DNA from: Agelas oroides
Lineage: Eukaryota; Porifera; Demospongiae; Agelasida; Agelasidae
Reading direction: 5' to 3'
NCBI GenBank assembly: GCA_949130485.1
Contig: OX422203.1
Coordinates: forward strand, 4,555,178 to 4,619,177
DNA length: 64,000 bases
Position 1 is the stretch's first letter; every line of letters starts with the position of its first letter. The notes below the pieces were generated by a model, which worked only from the letters and a program-made list of their open reading frames with translations, did no database searches and was not told the DNA's origin. This document shows, one piece after another, positions 11,750 through 22,766 of the stretch. Position numbers and translations under genes: made by a program.

Positions 11750-12350
11750 GTGTCTCTGTCGAGACAGATGACAGCCCATCATCAGACTTGTCTGTGGTAG
11801 GTAAGACTACAACATCAGGAGAGAGTGAAAGAAGTTCCTCGTGAGACTTGTCTGTGGCAGGTAAGACTACAACATCAGGAGAGAGTGAAAGAAGTTCCTC
11901 GTGAGACTTGTCTGTGGTAGGTAAGACTACAACATCAGGAGAGAGTGAAAGAAGTTCCTCGTGAGACTTGTCTGTGGCAGGTAAGACTTTAACACCAGGA
12001 GAGAGTGACAGAAGTTCTTCGTGAGACTTGTCTGTGGTAGGTAAGACTACAACATCAGGAGAGAGTGAAAGAAGTTCTTTGTCAGACTTGTCTGTGGCAG
12101 GTAACACTTCAACATCAGGAGATAGTGACGGAAGTTCTTCGTGAGACTTGTCTGTGGTAGGTAAGACTACAACATCAGGAGAGAGTGACGGAAGTTCTTC
12201 GTGAGACTTGTCTGTGGTAGGTAAGACTACAACATCAGGAGAGAGTGACAGAAGTTCTTCGTGAGACTTGTCTGTGGTAGGTAAGACTACAACATCAGGA
12301 GAGAGTGACGGAAGTTCTTCGTGAGACTTGTCTTTGACAGACAAGTGTAA
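11750..12350 (-). repeat. 60-bp coding minisatellite in gene A
   Basis: Ten consecutive 60-bp units keep exact register. Each codes for 20 residues of the type TDKSHEELLSLSPDVVVLPT, acidic and Ser-rich with an SP site. Differences between units are few, so the array expanded recently or is homogenised. Confidence 0.9.
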
Positions 12351-14365
12351 AAGCACATCATTGGAATTGTCTGTGACAGGAAAGATACTATGTGTATGAG
12401 TATCGGTGTTTGTGTTACCTGTGACTGTTTGCCCGCATGATGTTTTGCAGGATCTTTTTGCTGATGGCTCAGCACTTGCTCTACGTCCACACTTTCTGGT
12501 GTCTTTGTTTTGGTGAGATGTTGGCCTGGGCTGGACGCATTGGATACTTGTCCCATGCCAGCTCCGATGCTGTACACTATGGTAAACTTGTGCAGCTGAT
12601 TGCAGGATGTCAATATTGTCGATTGAAACGATGCTTAGGGCCTCTTTTTCAAGTTTGGTTTCTATCCCATCCTTTTCTCTTCTTGCAACAACCACGTCCA
12701 CCATTTTCGTGTGTGTATCGAGAGATGCTGCTGCACCCAACCTGTTGAAGATGTTGCACAGTTCTGTGCTTCCACCTTGTGTGATGATAGTGTCTGTTAA
12801 TGTGAGATGAAATGGTACATTGCAGCGAGCATTCATGCAGAAAAGGAGACTGCAAAGACAGAATAGTTGCCTAGTGCTTTTCACATGACTGTCTTCCCTA
12901 ATTCCGTGTCTGTTGTCGTTGAGTGACCTTGTTATGTTCTTCATAAATGACCAAAGTATTGGGTCAATGTTCTTGATGATGTCATTGAGTTTGATGCTTG
13001 GTAGGCTCTCTACATTGCTGTATGTAGCCATCAGCTTCTGTGCTTGTTTCTGCATACGATGGTTGAGGGAAAAACTAGCCTCCTTGATAAGTGCTATGTC
13101 TGAAACTGTGTTCTGTTCTGTTTCCATACCACAGTTGTCTTCTATAGCACTGCTTGAAGATTGGGATGCAACTGCAAATGATAAAGCCTGCAGCAGGTCA
13201 CCGTTCTTTCTGTAAATTAGTGTACCATGCTTTTTCACTTTGCAGCTGAAAGATATGTGTGGGGATAGCTGCTTTGCTAATCTGGCCATGAGCCATCGTG
13301 GAGAAGGAGGATTTGAAATGTCATTACAGCTGTCACTTGGATCTAGAGGAAGTTGTTTCAGCCATTCAACAAAGAGGGAGTGGAGCCTTGGAAGCAACAT
13401 AGCCCTCTGCTTTAAAAGCATTTCAGCTGTCACCAAAGCAGCTTTGGTAGCTGCTACTTCAAATGTTTCTATCACTTTTGCTTTCCTTCAGTTGAGCTAT
13501 CACTACTTTTAGTGCACAGTCTTCACTCTTTTTCTGGTTCACAATCTGAAGGTGAAAGCAGTAGCAGTTGTAGCAGATTTTGTCACATTCTGAAAAGATA
13601 CCTTCAAACTCTGTGTGCTGTTGCAGGTAGCCATTCACAATTGCAGGGTTTGGCGAAAACCGATCGTGACTTGTTCTCCCCTTACAGGGTTTTATTCCAC
13701 AACCTTTGCATGGTACCACAGGATTCATAATTCGGTACTTCAGCATTGAGTGTCTGGAGCATACACCTAGTGGGTTAGGTGCATTCTCTTTAAAATTTAA
13801 TCCATTCTTACTCAGTGCTGCAACTTCAGTAGCTTTTAGGTTGCGGGTTGATTCATTCTCACAGTGTAAAACACTACAAAGTGCTTTTGGATGGTTGTTG
13901 GTAGTTGAAGATTTGAGCCACCTGGGTACATATTAGTGTTACACCAATACTGGCATCGGTATCGGTACTGGCGCCGATATTCAGTGTATCGGTACTGAAT
14001 CGGTATCTGTTGATCTGGTTGTGGCAGTACCGGAACTAATTAGTGATACTAAATTTAATTAGTATGCATGCACGTGGCACGCAGCCCTGACGTTCCCAGC
14101 TAGCATCGTTCGTATGAGCATCGCTTGGTATAGATATCAGAGAGTCGGTAGACTCTCTATGTAGGGATGGCGCCGACGCGCAATATATGCAATACTTAAG
14201 CAAAAGCCGTACAACTTCACCACAAACACGCAAAAAGTTTATTTAAGCATCCAGGCTTCCTCTTTGAGTGCCTTTGTGATCAGCAAGACTCATATAAGTG
14301 GCCAAAAGCCACGCGGAAGACAGCTAAACACAAAAGTGTGCGATAGCAAAAGTGCCATTTTTCGT

Positions 14366-14370
14366 ATTCT

Positions 14371-14410
<40 letters not shown>

Positions 14411-14411
14411 G
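14366..14411 (+). repeat. (ttct)n microsatellite
   Basis: About eleven ttct units in the 5' non-coding part of the hAT element. Confidence 0.9.
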
Positions 14412-14635
14412 TTACGACTTTTGTTCAAACAACAATAACTCAAAAACAGTTCAAGCACTCACCTTGATTTTAGCACGAAACGGATGCTCATCACAGCGCG
14501 CAGCTTCCCAACCACTCAGCGTCTTCATAGTCTCAAATTCACCCTGGTCGATAAAAGCCATTCACAACACTCTGTGGTTGCTGTCCGTTGCGAAGGACGC
14601 CATTTTCTAATGTTGTACGCATGCGCACATGTAGT

Positions 14636-14750
14636 CTCGTTCCCAGGCCAAATACCACGATCACATTGTTTGGGAACGAGGCTAGTGCACGAGCGAAATC
14701 GCGAGTGGACCACGCGCACGGCCGGCACGGTCTCTTCCCGTAGTGGGCAA
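14636..14750 (+). mobile_element. short 'ctcgttcccaggc' inverted-repeat element nested in the hAT
   Basis: The words tctcgttcccaggcc and tttgggaacgaggcta face each other about 30 bp apart, followed by a CG-rich tail. It resembles the MITE family at 303-372. The exact right end is unclear. Confidence 0.5.
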
Positions 14751-15063
14751 GGTTTACGAACGCCACACAGGTAAGATGCTGCATTCAGCTGCTAACTTAT
14801 AGCTACACTAAATAAAGTAGCTACTCACAGCTTTAGTAAACTGTGCTGCAGCTGGTCAGTCGTCAGGCCACACATTCAGGAGATCGGTTTATCGTGCAAA
14901 GCTCCGGAGAGTGGTTGGCCCTCATCAGATTCTAGCTGGCAAAGTTATTATATGCTTGGAACCACTACTAAATTGTCAATCCCGTTTCAAGTTTTGAAAG
15001 AAAAATTTCTTCATAGGCTTAGGTCTAACTGTAACTGAGATTAACATCAAAAAAGTACAGAAA

Positions 15064-15339
15064 CAAGACTTGAAAAAACATTAAAAATGTAAAAGGATGT
15101 AGGGATGGCATGCCAAAAAGCATGCAAACAAGGTAGGGATGATATAATAGTGAAGGTAAATTTACAAAGCCCTATCCCTACATCTTTTTACATTACAGTT
15201 GCAAACTAATGTGAAAAAGATGCAGGGATGAGGCTTTGTTAATTTACCTTCACTATTATATCATCCCTACCTTGTTTGCATGCTTTTTGGCATGCCATCC
15301 CTACATCCTTTTACATTTTTAATGTTTTTTCAAGTCTTG
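15064..15339. mobile_element. 276-bp foldback MITE nested in the hAT
   Basis: The left arm starts caagacttgaaaaaacatta and the right arm is its complement, ending taatgttttttcaagtcttg. Pairing continues through gtagggatggcatgcc and ggtagggatgatataatag for over 100 bp per arm, so nearly the whole element folds on itself. It abuts the first codons of the readable transposase. A worn partial copy is at 60865-60990. Confidence 0.85.
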
Positions 15340-17224
15340 TATATATACTGGTACCAGTCGTAAGAGTTGTATTTGGAACTTCTACTCGATTTGTGCCATT
15401 GACGAATCGAAGGCCATTTGTGCTACCTACGGAGAGAAAATTTCTAGAGGGGGAAAAAGTGCAAAGACATACACAACAACTAACCTCAAGAAGCACCTCC
15501 ACTCCCGTCATCAAGCGCAATTCAAAGAATTTGAACAGCAGGAGGAAGCTAAAACTGGCGAGGAAGCGAATAAGCAGAGCGGAAGTCGACCTAGCCGCCG
15601 GCAAGTTTCCCTTGAATTTGTTGTAGATAAACATCAACCGTTTGGTTTTGACCATCCAAAAGCACATGAAATTAACAGGTTAGTTGCCGAGCTTATTGCT
15701 GTAGACAACCAGCCATTCAGTGTTGTGGATGATATTGGGTTTAATCGCCTGATTCACCACTTGGAACCAAGATACAAGCTTCCCAGTCGGCGGTACTTTT
15801 CAGAAACTTTGATTCCAAGCATATATGACAAGCTGAAGTTGTTAGTTGCTGAGTTAGTACAGGCACAACAATATGTGAGTTGTACAACGGATATATGGTC
15901 ATCTCCAGTTCATGACTCACTGCTGAGCCTTACTGCACATTTTATTACCAAAGAATTCGAAAGGAGGCAGGTTTGTTTACAGGCAGTAAAATTCAACGAA
16001 TCCCACACTGGCGACAACATTGCAAGCATGATAAATTCATGCATACAATCCTGGGGATTAACAGAGAAGCTAACATCCGTAATCCGAGATAATGCTGCAA
16101 ATTATGTGGCTGGTCTGAGAGATGCTGATATTCCCAACTTTGGTTGCTTAGCTCACACACTGCAGTTAATCATAAATGATGGAGTGCTTGTTCAGCGAGG
16201 TGTTCAAGAGCTGCTCGGAGCTGCTCATAAACTAGTTGGGCACTATAAGCACTCAACTGTATCATTCCAAACTTTAAAACAGATGCAAGCTCAGCTTGGA
16301 GTACCACAACACACCCTTCTTCAGGATGTGAGTACTCGATGGAACAGTAGTTTCTACATGCTACAGCGACTAATTGAACAGAGGACAGCTCTCTTGGCTT
16401 CAGGTGCGGAATGTGCATGCATGATTGAATTACGTGCTCAGCAGTGGAATCTGGCTGAAAAACTAGTTCACCTTCTCCAATCATTTGAGGAAGCTACTCG
16501 TGAAGTTAGTGGTGATTATTCTTCTGCAGCGTTAATCATCCCTATAGTTAACTCTCTCCAGCGATCTCTTACCACTACTGCAGAATCTACTACAGATGAC
16601 CATGGTATCACAAGCATGAAGAGGGAAATGCATGCATCACTCAGTAGACGATAGCATAACATGGAGACAAATAAACTGTATGCATTGGCTACAGCCCTTG
16701 ACCCACGATTCAAGTTGTGTGTTTTTGCTTCAGCGTCAGCTTGTGCCTCAGTGCGGCAGATGTTAATGGAAGAATACGAACAGCTAGCTGAAACTGAAGA
16801 TTCCCTTTCCCTTCCTGAAAAACGACCCCGAACTGATACTGAATCTGGTAATGGTGAAAACACATCTAAATCTAAATCCATGCTATGGACCTACTTCGAT
16901 GAAATAGTTAAGGAGCATAGTTCTGAGGGGCCAGGTAGCACTCCGACAGTTGAAGCAGTTGTTGATGCTTACCTACATGAACCTGTATCTGCAAGGAAAA
17001 GTAGCCCGCTTGACTACTGGAAGCAGAAACAATTGCTGTGGCCAATACTGGCAACTATGGCTCGCAAATATCTTTCTATACCCCCATCCTCAGTCCCATC
17101 AGAACGCCTTTTTAGTACAGCGGGTGAAATTGTGAGTGACAGAAGAAACCGTATTGATCCAGAAAAAGTAGAAATGCTCTTATTTTTGAATAAAAATCTT
17201 AAAATATTTCATTTTAAGTACTAA
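15323..17224 (+). pseudogene. hAT transposase, N-terminus cut and one internal stop
   Basis: The frame opens at 15323 inside the foldback MITE without an ATG. From about 15340 it reads a BED zinc finger: CIWNFYSICAIDESKAIC, GEKISRGGK, TTTNLKKHLHSRH. The second Cys of the finger's first CxxC pair is Tyr here (ICATY). The RNase H-like catalytic region follows with CTTDIWSSP, VIRDNAANY, FGCLAHTLQL and DVSTRWNSSFYM. The C-terminal hAT dimerisation segment includes SIPPSSVPSERLFSTAGE and ends at 17224. An in-frame TAG at 16652-16654 separates LSRR from HNMETNKLYALAT. The frame is otherwise continuous. The protein would cut and paste hAT elements, but this copy cannot make a full product without readthrough or an upstream start exon. 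Confidence 0.88.
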
Positions 17225-17586
17225 TTTTGTGTTCTTTGTTGAAACTGGTTTATTGACTCTGCCCATGGATCTCCAGTATCGGTATCGGTATTGGTATCGG
17301 CCAGTACTTAGAGATGAAGTATTGGTATCGGTAGTATCGGTAAAAAGTGGTATCGGTGCAACACTAGTACATATTGTTCATTGCCAATATTTCGTTTGAC
17401 GTCGTCCCCACAGGTTTTGCAAATGCAGGAATTCTCCTCTATGGTGAAAGAAGAATGCTGTTGAAGCCATCCAAGTTGATGCTCAGACCAGTTGATGGTA
17501 TGTGTGAAGTAATATTCTGATTTGCCGCATAACACACATGAATGGCAGGGTCCTGGATGTGGTTTTAGTGACTTCCTGGCATGCAT

Positions 17587-18172
17587 TGTGCTGTGGGGTG
17601 TTATAAATCATCCCATACTAAAGTATACATGTACATGAACAATCCATATAAAGTACAGTTACATGCCATATAAAATCATGACTGTGCAGCATGGAAGCAA
17701 GCTTGTAGCCTTGTTCCCGGGCTCTGGAACCTGAATATGCAGGAAGCCTGTTTTTTTTTTGTTTGTTTTTTTTCCTCACATTAACATGACATAAATGAAA
17801 GGGGCCAGAAATGAAAGGCAACGTTTTAGACACTTCATCAAACTATATATGTGCTCAATGCTCGGTGTGTAGGATATTCGCTCTTCGCTATCCATGTGCG
17901 AAGTAAGCCACCCACTGCCTTTGCTCTTTTAGTTGTTCTGAGTATTCGGATATGCCCGCACACAATTAAGGTCTTTCTACCCCTTTCTATCTTGATGCTC
18001 CTTGAATGAGAAAAAATACCTGCACAACTTTAGTCTTCACGTTCCGGAGTGGGTGAGCCTGGGAAGAAGGCTTAGCAGGCTTGCTAGTTATTGCCAAGTC
18101 ATTCATCATTTTGCAAGTCAATTACAGACTTGCTATGAGCCCAACCCACTATGAATTTTTTCCAGCAATATA
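17587..18172. other. intergenic, no gene seen
   Basis: Contains a poly-T run (about 17751-17770) and partial 'cctgggaa' repeat words. I see no coding exon or RNA gene. Confidence 0.5.
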
Positions 18173-19308
18173 TAGAGTAAGTTAGCAATCATCGGACGAC
18201 AGGTATATTCGGACACTCAAACGCGGAGGGAAAACTGCGTAAACATTCGGCGATACCACAAGACTGTAGCTGAGGTACGTGGTACCTGGTGTACCAAAAA
18301 TGACACCCGCGCATTGTTTCCTGTTGGCGCTAGAAGCGATAAAATGGCCGTCCGAAAAACATCAATATTTGGAAAAGTGTATGTATTTTCAGACACTGTT
18401 GTTTGTGCCTTCTCTGAAGCTGCTTTTGGAGAGATTTTAGCATCGATACGATGCCCCAAGACCTCCCCAATTCGCAATATATTTTGGTAGCGGTAGCTGC
18501 TTTGAACACTCAGGGGCGCAGCTGAACATGGACCAGTCCGATTCGATCGATATCGGACGGTGAAATTTGTCATTTCTTGCTGTGTTGTCTCCAAACAAGT
18601 TGAAGTCTCCACCATATTAGCATCAGTAGAATCTACAGGCTCTTGGCTACATGCTGGTATTTGTCCGGTGTTTGTGCGTTGAGTAGTTCTCGAGATATTG
18701 CACGATATCGTTTGAACTCACCTATTTATGCTGCACATAAATCAACCAGCGTAGTTTACGGAAAGAAACATGAAATATATTTATATCTAGAGAACTACTC
18801 AACGCACAAACTCCGGACAAGTACCAGCATGTAGCCAAGAGCCTGTAGATTCTACTGATGCTAATATGGTGGAGGCTTCAACTTGTTTGGAGACAACACA
18901 GCAAGAAATGACAAATTTCACCGTCCGATATCGATCGAATCGGACTGGTCCATGTTCAGCTGCGCCCCTGAGTGTTCAAAGCAGCTACCGCTACCAAAAT
19001 ATATTGCGAATTGGGGAGGTCTTGGGGCATCGTATCGATGCTAAAATCTCTCCAAAAGCAGCTTCAGAGAAGGCACAAACAACAGTGTCTGAAAATACAT
19101 ACACTTTTCCGAATATTGATGTTTTTCGGACGGCCATTTTATCGCTTCTAGCGCCAACAGGAAACAATGCGCGGGTGTCATTTTTGGTACACCAGGTACC
19201 ACGTACCTCAGCTACAGTCTTGTGGTATCGCCGAATGTTTACGCAGTTTTCCCTCCGCGTTTGAGTGTCCGAATATACCTGTCGTCCGATGATTGCTAAC
19301 TTACTCTA
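18173..19308. repeat. 1.1-kb near-perfect palindrome (526-bp arms)
   Basis: The left arm 18173-18698 and right arm 18783-19308 are reverse complements with only a few mismatches (for example near the centre and at the arm positions of Thr/Ala in the shared frame). The spacer is about 84 bp. Each arm, read from the centre outward, holds the same 132-codon frame (18615-18217 and 18866-19264), starting MVETSTCLETTQQ or MVEASTCLETTQQ. I do not recognise this protein and the frame may be chance. No clear target duplication flanks the palindrome. Confidence 0.9.
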
Positions 19309-21835
19309 ACACATAGAATTTATCATCCGGCTATTTCTTGTCCTACGTTTGTAGCTTCTATAGAACTCAGGATGCAGACGGCACTCGATTGATCATTCCC
19401 AACCCCCATACACCAAAGTAAAGCGCTTGAAACTAACTCATCTCTGAGATGCATTGGCTAATTCCGCGAGATATTTGCCTTGCATATGTATCAGCTTTTT
19501 TCCGGTGTGTATAGCTTGCTTACAATTGGAGTTAAATACCAGCGAAACTTAACCACTACGTTCGAAAGACGAATCAGCAATTCACTTCCGTTTGCATGTA
19601 ACGAGTGCTTTTTATGTGGGGTGCTTATAAATTCAATGTAGTTTTTGTAATCCAAATAGGTGCCTATATTCATGGTACATATTTTTTGTGGGTGCCTATT
19701 ATCCCTGTACGTTCCCCTACCACTGTACCTTGCCATGATTGATTAGAGCCCCATGAAAATAAGCATCCCTCGAAAATAAGCACCCATTTGGTCTGCTAAT
19801 TTCGGGATAGTATGTTGGGTCTGATATTTGTGACTAACATAATTGCTATCAAACTGATTCATCTTCATCAATACCTTGCACAGGACCAGAAGTGTCAAGA
19901 TGCAGGAGATGGTGCTGAAAAAGAGATTTTATAGCATTGTTGTAAAATTTCCTGTATATGAATTGTGGGAGGTGGGGGAGGGAGGGATAATAATTGAGTT
20001 ACCTATTTGCCGTGAAGTAGGAGGGGCTGTGTAACGTGTGGGTACCATCCCAACTTTGGCGCGGAAAGTTTGTTCGACCATCCTACGACCACAATTTTTT
20101 GTGTATGGCCAATTACACCGAATGGCGTCATGAGTACTTTGCGTGTTTCCCCTGGAAGGTAGCGGTTTAGTATGCACTGCCTACACGTGTAACAGTATTC
20201 ATTACACCCACCGGAAGCTAATCATGCACATTTTAATTGAAACTAGTACTTCGCTGAGACTGAAGTTGAACGTAGTGTAGAGTGTCATGCTACCGCAATC
20301 GAACCAGGCCGTGTTTGTCGCGACCGATCTCGAGGAGTATATAAGCTACGAAGATGCGAATATATAGCTAAATGAAAGCTCTAACTTCACTACAGATTTC
20401 AAAGGAAGCAGAACTGTTACAACCGAGTTACAGGTACCAGAACAGACCGAAGGTAGCAACTTCCGGTATAAAAAGTTCGGGTTTATCTCCAAGCTTGTTC
20501 TTTAGTGGTAAGCTTCAGAACTACAGCGAAGCTAGGCAAAGCCTAAGGCTCTCCATTGCTTTTGACCAGAAGTCTGTAGCTGGTTTGCAACTGGAGATAT
20601 AACACGGAGTATACAACGTGTCGTCTAGGCCGCTCCCGCAATTCCTGTGTGGTCATTCACGTAATATTGCAATAATTTGCTACGGTCGGTAAAGAGTTAA
20701 CAGATAGTGGGTGTGAAACATGATTGACACTAGCAGTGCAAGAGTCAAGCGCAGTAAGGCAATGCATGTCGCGAACCGATTGCAAACTTGACCAGTTTGT
20801 AAATGGGCCACCGGTTTATAAACCGGTCATCCCGTTTTTAAACTGGTTGGCCCGCTTTCAATATACAAAGTGAAGTGGTCCCGTTTAGAAACCGGGCCGA
20901 ATGGCTTGGAAGCATGTTGAAAGGTTTACGAGCAGCTCGAATGGCATGAAAGCTGGCCAACGATGTACAGAAGCATACAAGCAAGGTAATCTTCCAAGAT
21001 GGAGACCCAACCAACGCCAGTGCGGATCGCTTTCAGTATCCAATCCGAGCTGGCGTTGGTTGGGTCTTGCTTGCGAGACTAGCAAGTAAAGCTAGAGACT
21101 AACATGAAAAAGAACTGACTAGCCTCGTTCCCAGATTGTGTTTCGCAGCTTCTTTCCAGTAGCTTTTATCGGGACACATGCATGAAAGACCGTTGACCAC
21201 GCGCACGAGGTGGTAAGCCGTCCAGCGCATGCGCGGGCCCGCTTTTTGACAATGCATGCCGGCTTATTGACCCGCTTTTTGACTTCTTGTAAACTTGACC
21301 GGTTTTAAATCCGGCCGACCAGCTTATAATCCGGTTGAACAGTTTAAAAACCGGTCAAAGGTTTGAAATCCGGCTGTAACATATATACTAACCAAGAATA
21401 CAGAGCTTTTTTTGAAATAGACTCCAGTGGCGATAACTAGCAGAATCCTGCCAGAATACCACTTTTCAGACGTGGCAGTATCATTTCTTCAAACTTTACA
21501 GTCAAACAGAAAGGTAACAAATCGATTTGCCAGAAAGGGACGTTGGTAGTCACAGAAACACTTATCTCCTTTCGTACATGGCTTGTAATGCCTCTGTCGT
21601 GAACATGATTGGCCTTTACAACAGAAACGGCGCACGATAAAGCCTTAGCAAACAGCGAATTGCCCAAAGAGGTAGCCACTCTTTCGCCCATTTGCGTGAA
21701 ACGAGCATGCACGTTTCGTATGGGAACTTTATCCTGTTGTAGTGCACCTTACTAGCTCCATTGAGATAAACAGCTGCATATGTAGGTCTGTTTTGGCTAC
21801 CACCCAGCACACAAGTTGTGAACCTCTGCCTGATC
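19309..21835. other. gene-poor stretch with inverted-word clusters
   Basis: No convincing gene. Holds 'aaaataagca' repeat words near 19760, and ccggttt/aaaccgg clusters at about 20790-20900 and 21290-21375. At about 20993-21080 is a hairpin with arms gacccaaccaacgccag and ctggcgttggttgggtc, followed by gcgagacta (a tagtctcgcaagcc-type MITE). A tagcctcgttcccag word is at about 21119. Confidence 0.5.
20790..21375. repeat. irregular accggttt/aaaccggt word cluster
   Basis: At least eight copies of ccggttt, accggtc or near variants occur in both orientations, separated by 10-30 bp of unrelated sequence and split by a hairpin MITE. It has no fixed period, so it is not an ordinary tandem repeat. 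Confidence 0.55.
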
Positions 21836-22766
21836 AACCCAGTGTACTCACCTGTTCAGAAAATGTGCACTGACAACCAAGTGTACTCACCTGTTCAGAA
21901 AATGTGCACTGACAACCCAGTGTATTCACGTGTTCAGAAATGTGCACTGACAACCAAGTGTACTCGCCTGTTCAGAAAATGTGCACTGACAACCAACCAA
22001 GTGTACTCGCCTGTTCAGAAAATGTGCACTGACAACCAAGTGTACTCACGTGTTCAGAAATGTGCACTGACAACCAAGTGTACTCGCCTGTTCAGAAAAT
22101 GTGCACTGACAACCAAGTTCAGAAAATGTGCACTGACAACCAAGTGTACTCACCTGTTCAGAAAATGTGCACTGACAACCAAGTGTACTCACGTGTTCAG
22201 AAATGTGCACTGACAACCCAGTGTACTCGCCTGTTCAGAAAATGTGCACTGACAACCAAGTGTACTCGCCTGTTCAGAAAATGTACACTGACAACCAAGT
22301 GTACTCGCATGTTCAGAAAATGTGCACTGACAACCAAGTGTACTCGCGTGTTCAGAAAATGTACACTGACAACCAAGTGTACTCGCATGTTCAGAAAATG
22401 TGCACTGACAACCAAGTGTACTCGCGTGTTCAGAAAATGTGCACTGACAACCAAGTGTACTCGCGTGTTCAGAAAATGTGCACTGACAACCCAGTGTACT
22501 CAAGATGCATGCAGAAAATGTGCACTGACAACCCAGTGTACTCAAGATGCATGCAGAAAATGTGCACTGACAACCCAGTGTACTCGCGTGTTCAGAAAAT
22601 GTGCACTGACAACCCAGTGTACTCAAGATGCATGCAGAAAATGTGCACTGACAACCCAGTGTACTCAAGATGCATGCAGAAAATGTGCACTGACAACCGA
22701 GTGTACTCAAGATGCATGCAGAAAATGTGCACTGACAACCCAGTGTACTCAAGATGCATGCAGAAA
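21836..22766 (+). repeat. 39-bp minisatellite (about 24 units)
   Basis: The unit is gtgcactgacaaccaagtgt + actcacctgttcagaaaat. In the right part a 42-bp variant with actcaagatgcatgcagaaaat replaces it. One unit near 21985 has an extra aacc and one near 22115 is truncated. Diverged units reappear at 23333-23428 after inserted sequence. All long frames here are by-products of the repeat. Confidence 0.95.

Larger units (their letters stand above)
13934..17366 (+). mobile_element. 3.43-kb hAT transposon
   Basis: The left end is tagtgttacaccaatact and the right end is ggtatcggtgcaacacta, imperfect inverted repeats followed inside by many atcggtatcgg words at both ends. The flanking gtacatat occurs at 13926-13933 and 17367-17374, an exact 8-bp duplication matching nTnnnnAn. 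It carries a hAT transposase on the + strand and nested repeats (a ttct microsatellite, a foldback element). It lies inside the first coding exon of gene A. Confidence 0.95.
10407..17586 (-). pseudogene. DUF6589-type gene A, broken by a hAT transposon
   Basis: The start MHARKSLKPHPGPCHSC is at 17586. The cysteine-rich start (CHSCVLCG, CICKTCGDD) runs to EQYV at about 17367. It continues after the hAT element at 13925 as PRWLKSSTTNN, in frame once the element and one 8-bp duplication are removed. Then follow a further Cys cluster, a long central region with a 20-aa minisatellite, and the conserved part YVDVLNEPADS, VVGDAKMYF, PFPGDRHILKNYQ, RGETLTSL, FDRPTYRKL, WHSVALDEAHE, which resembles DUF6589 proteins. 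Lesions: hAT insertion; frameshift at about 13470 (before IETFEVAATK); frameshift at about 11510-11540 (before NLNENIKNMHA); in-frame TGA at 10632-10630 between RNWPL and MIDIKL; loss of the 3' end at a MITE. No intron is seen after the start exon. Confidence 0.78.

Noticed and set aside
21836-22766. CRISPR-like regular array
   Set aside because: There are no unique spacers, units abut directly, and the rest of the window is intron-containing animal DNA. The same applies to 48872-49350.
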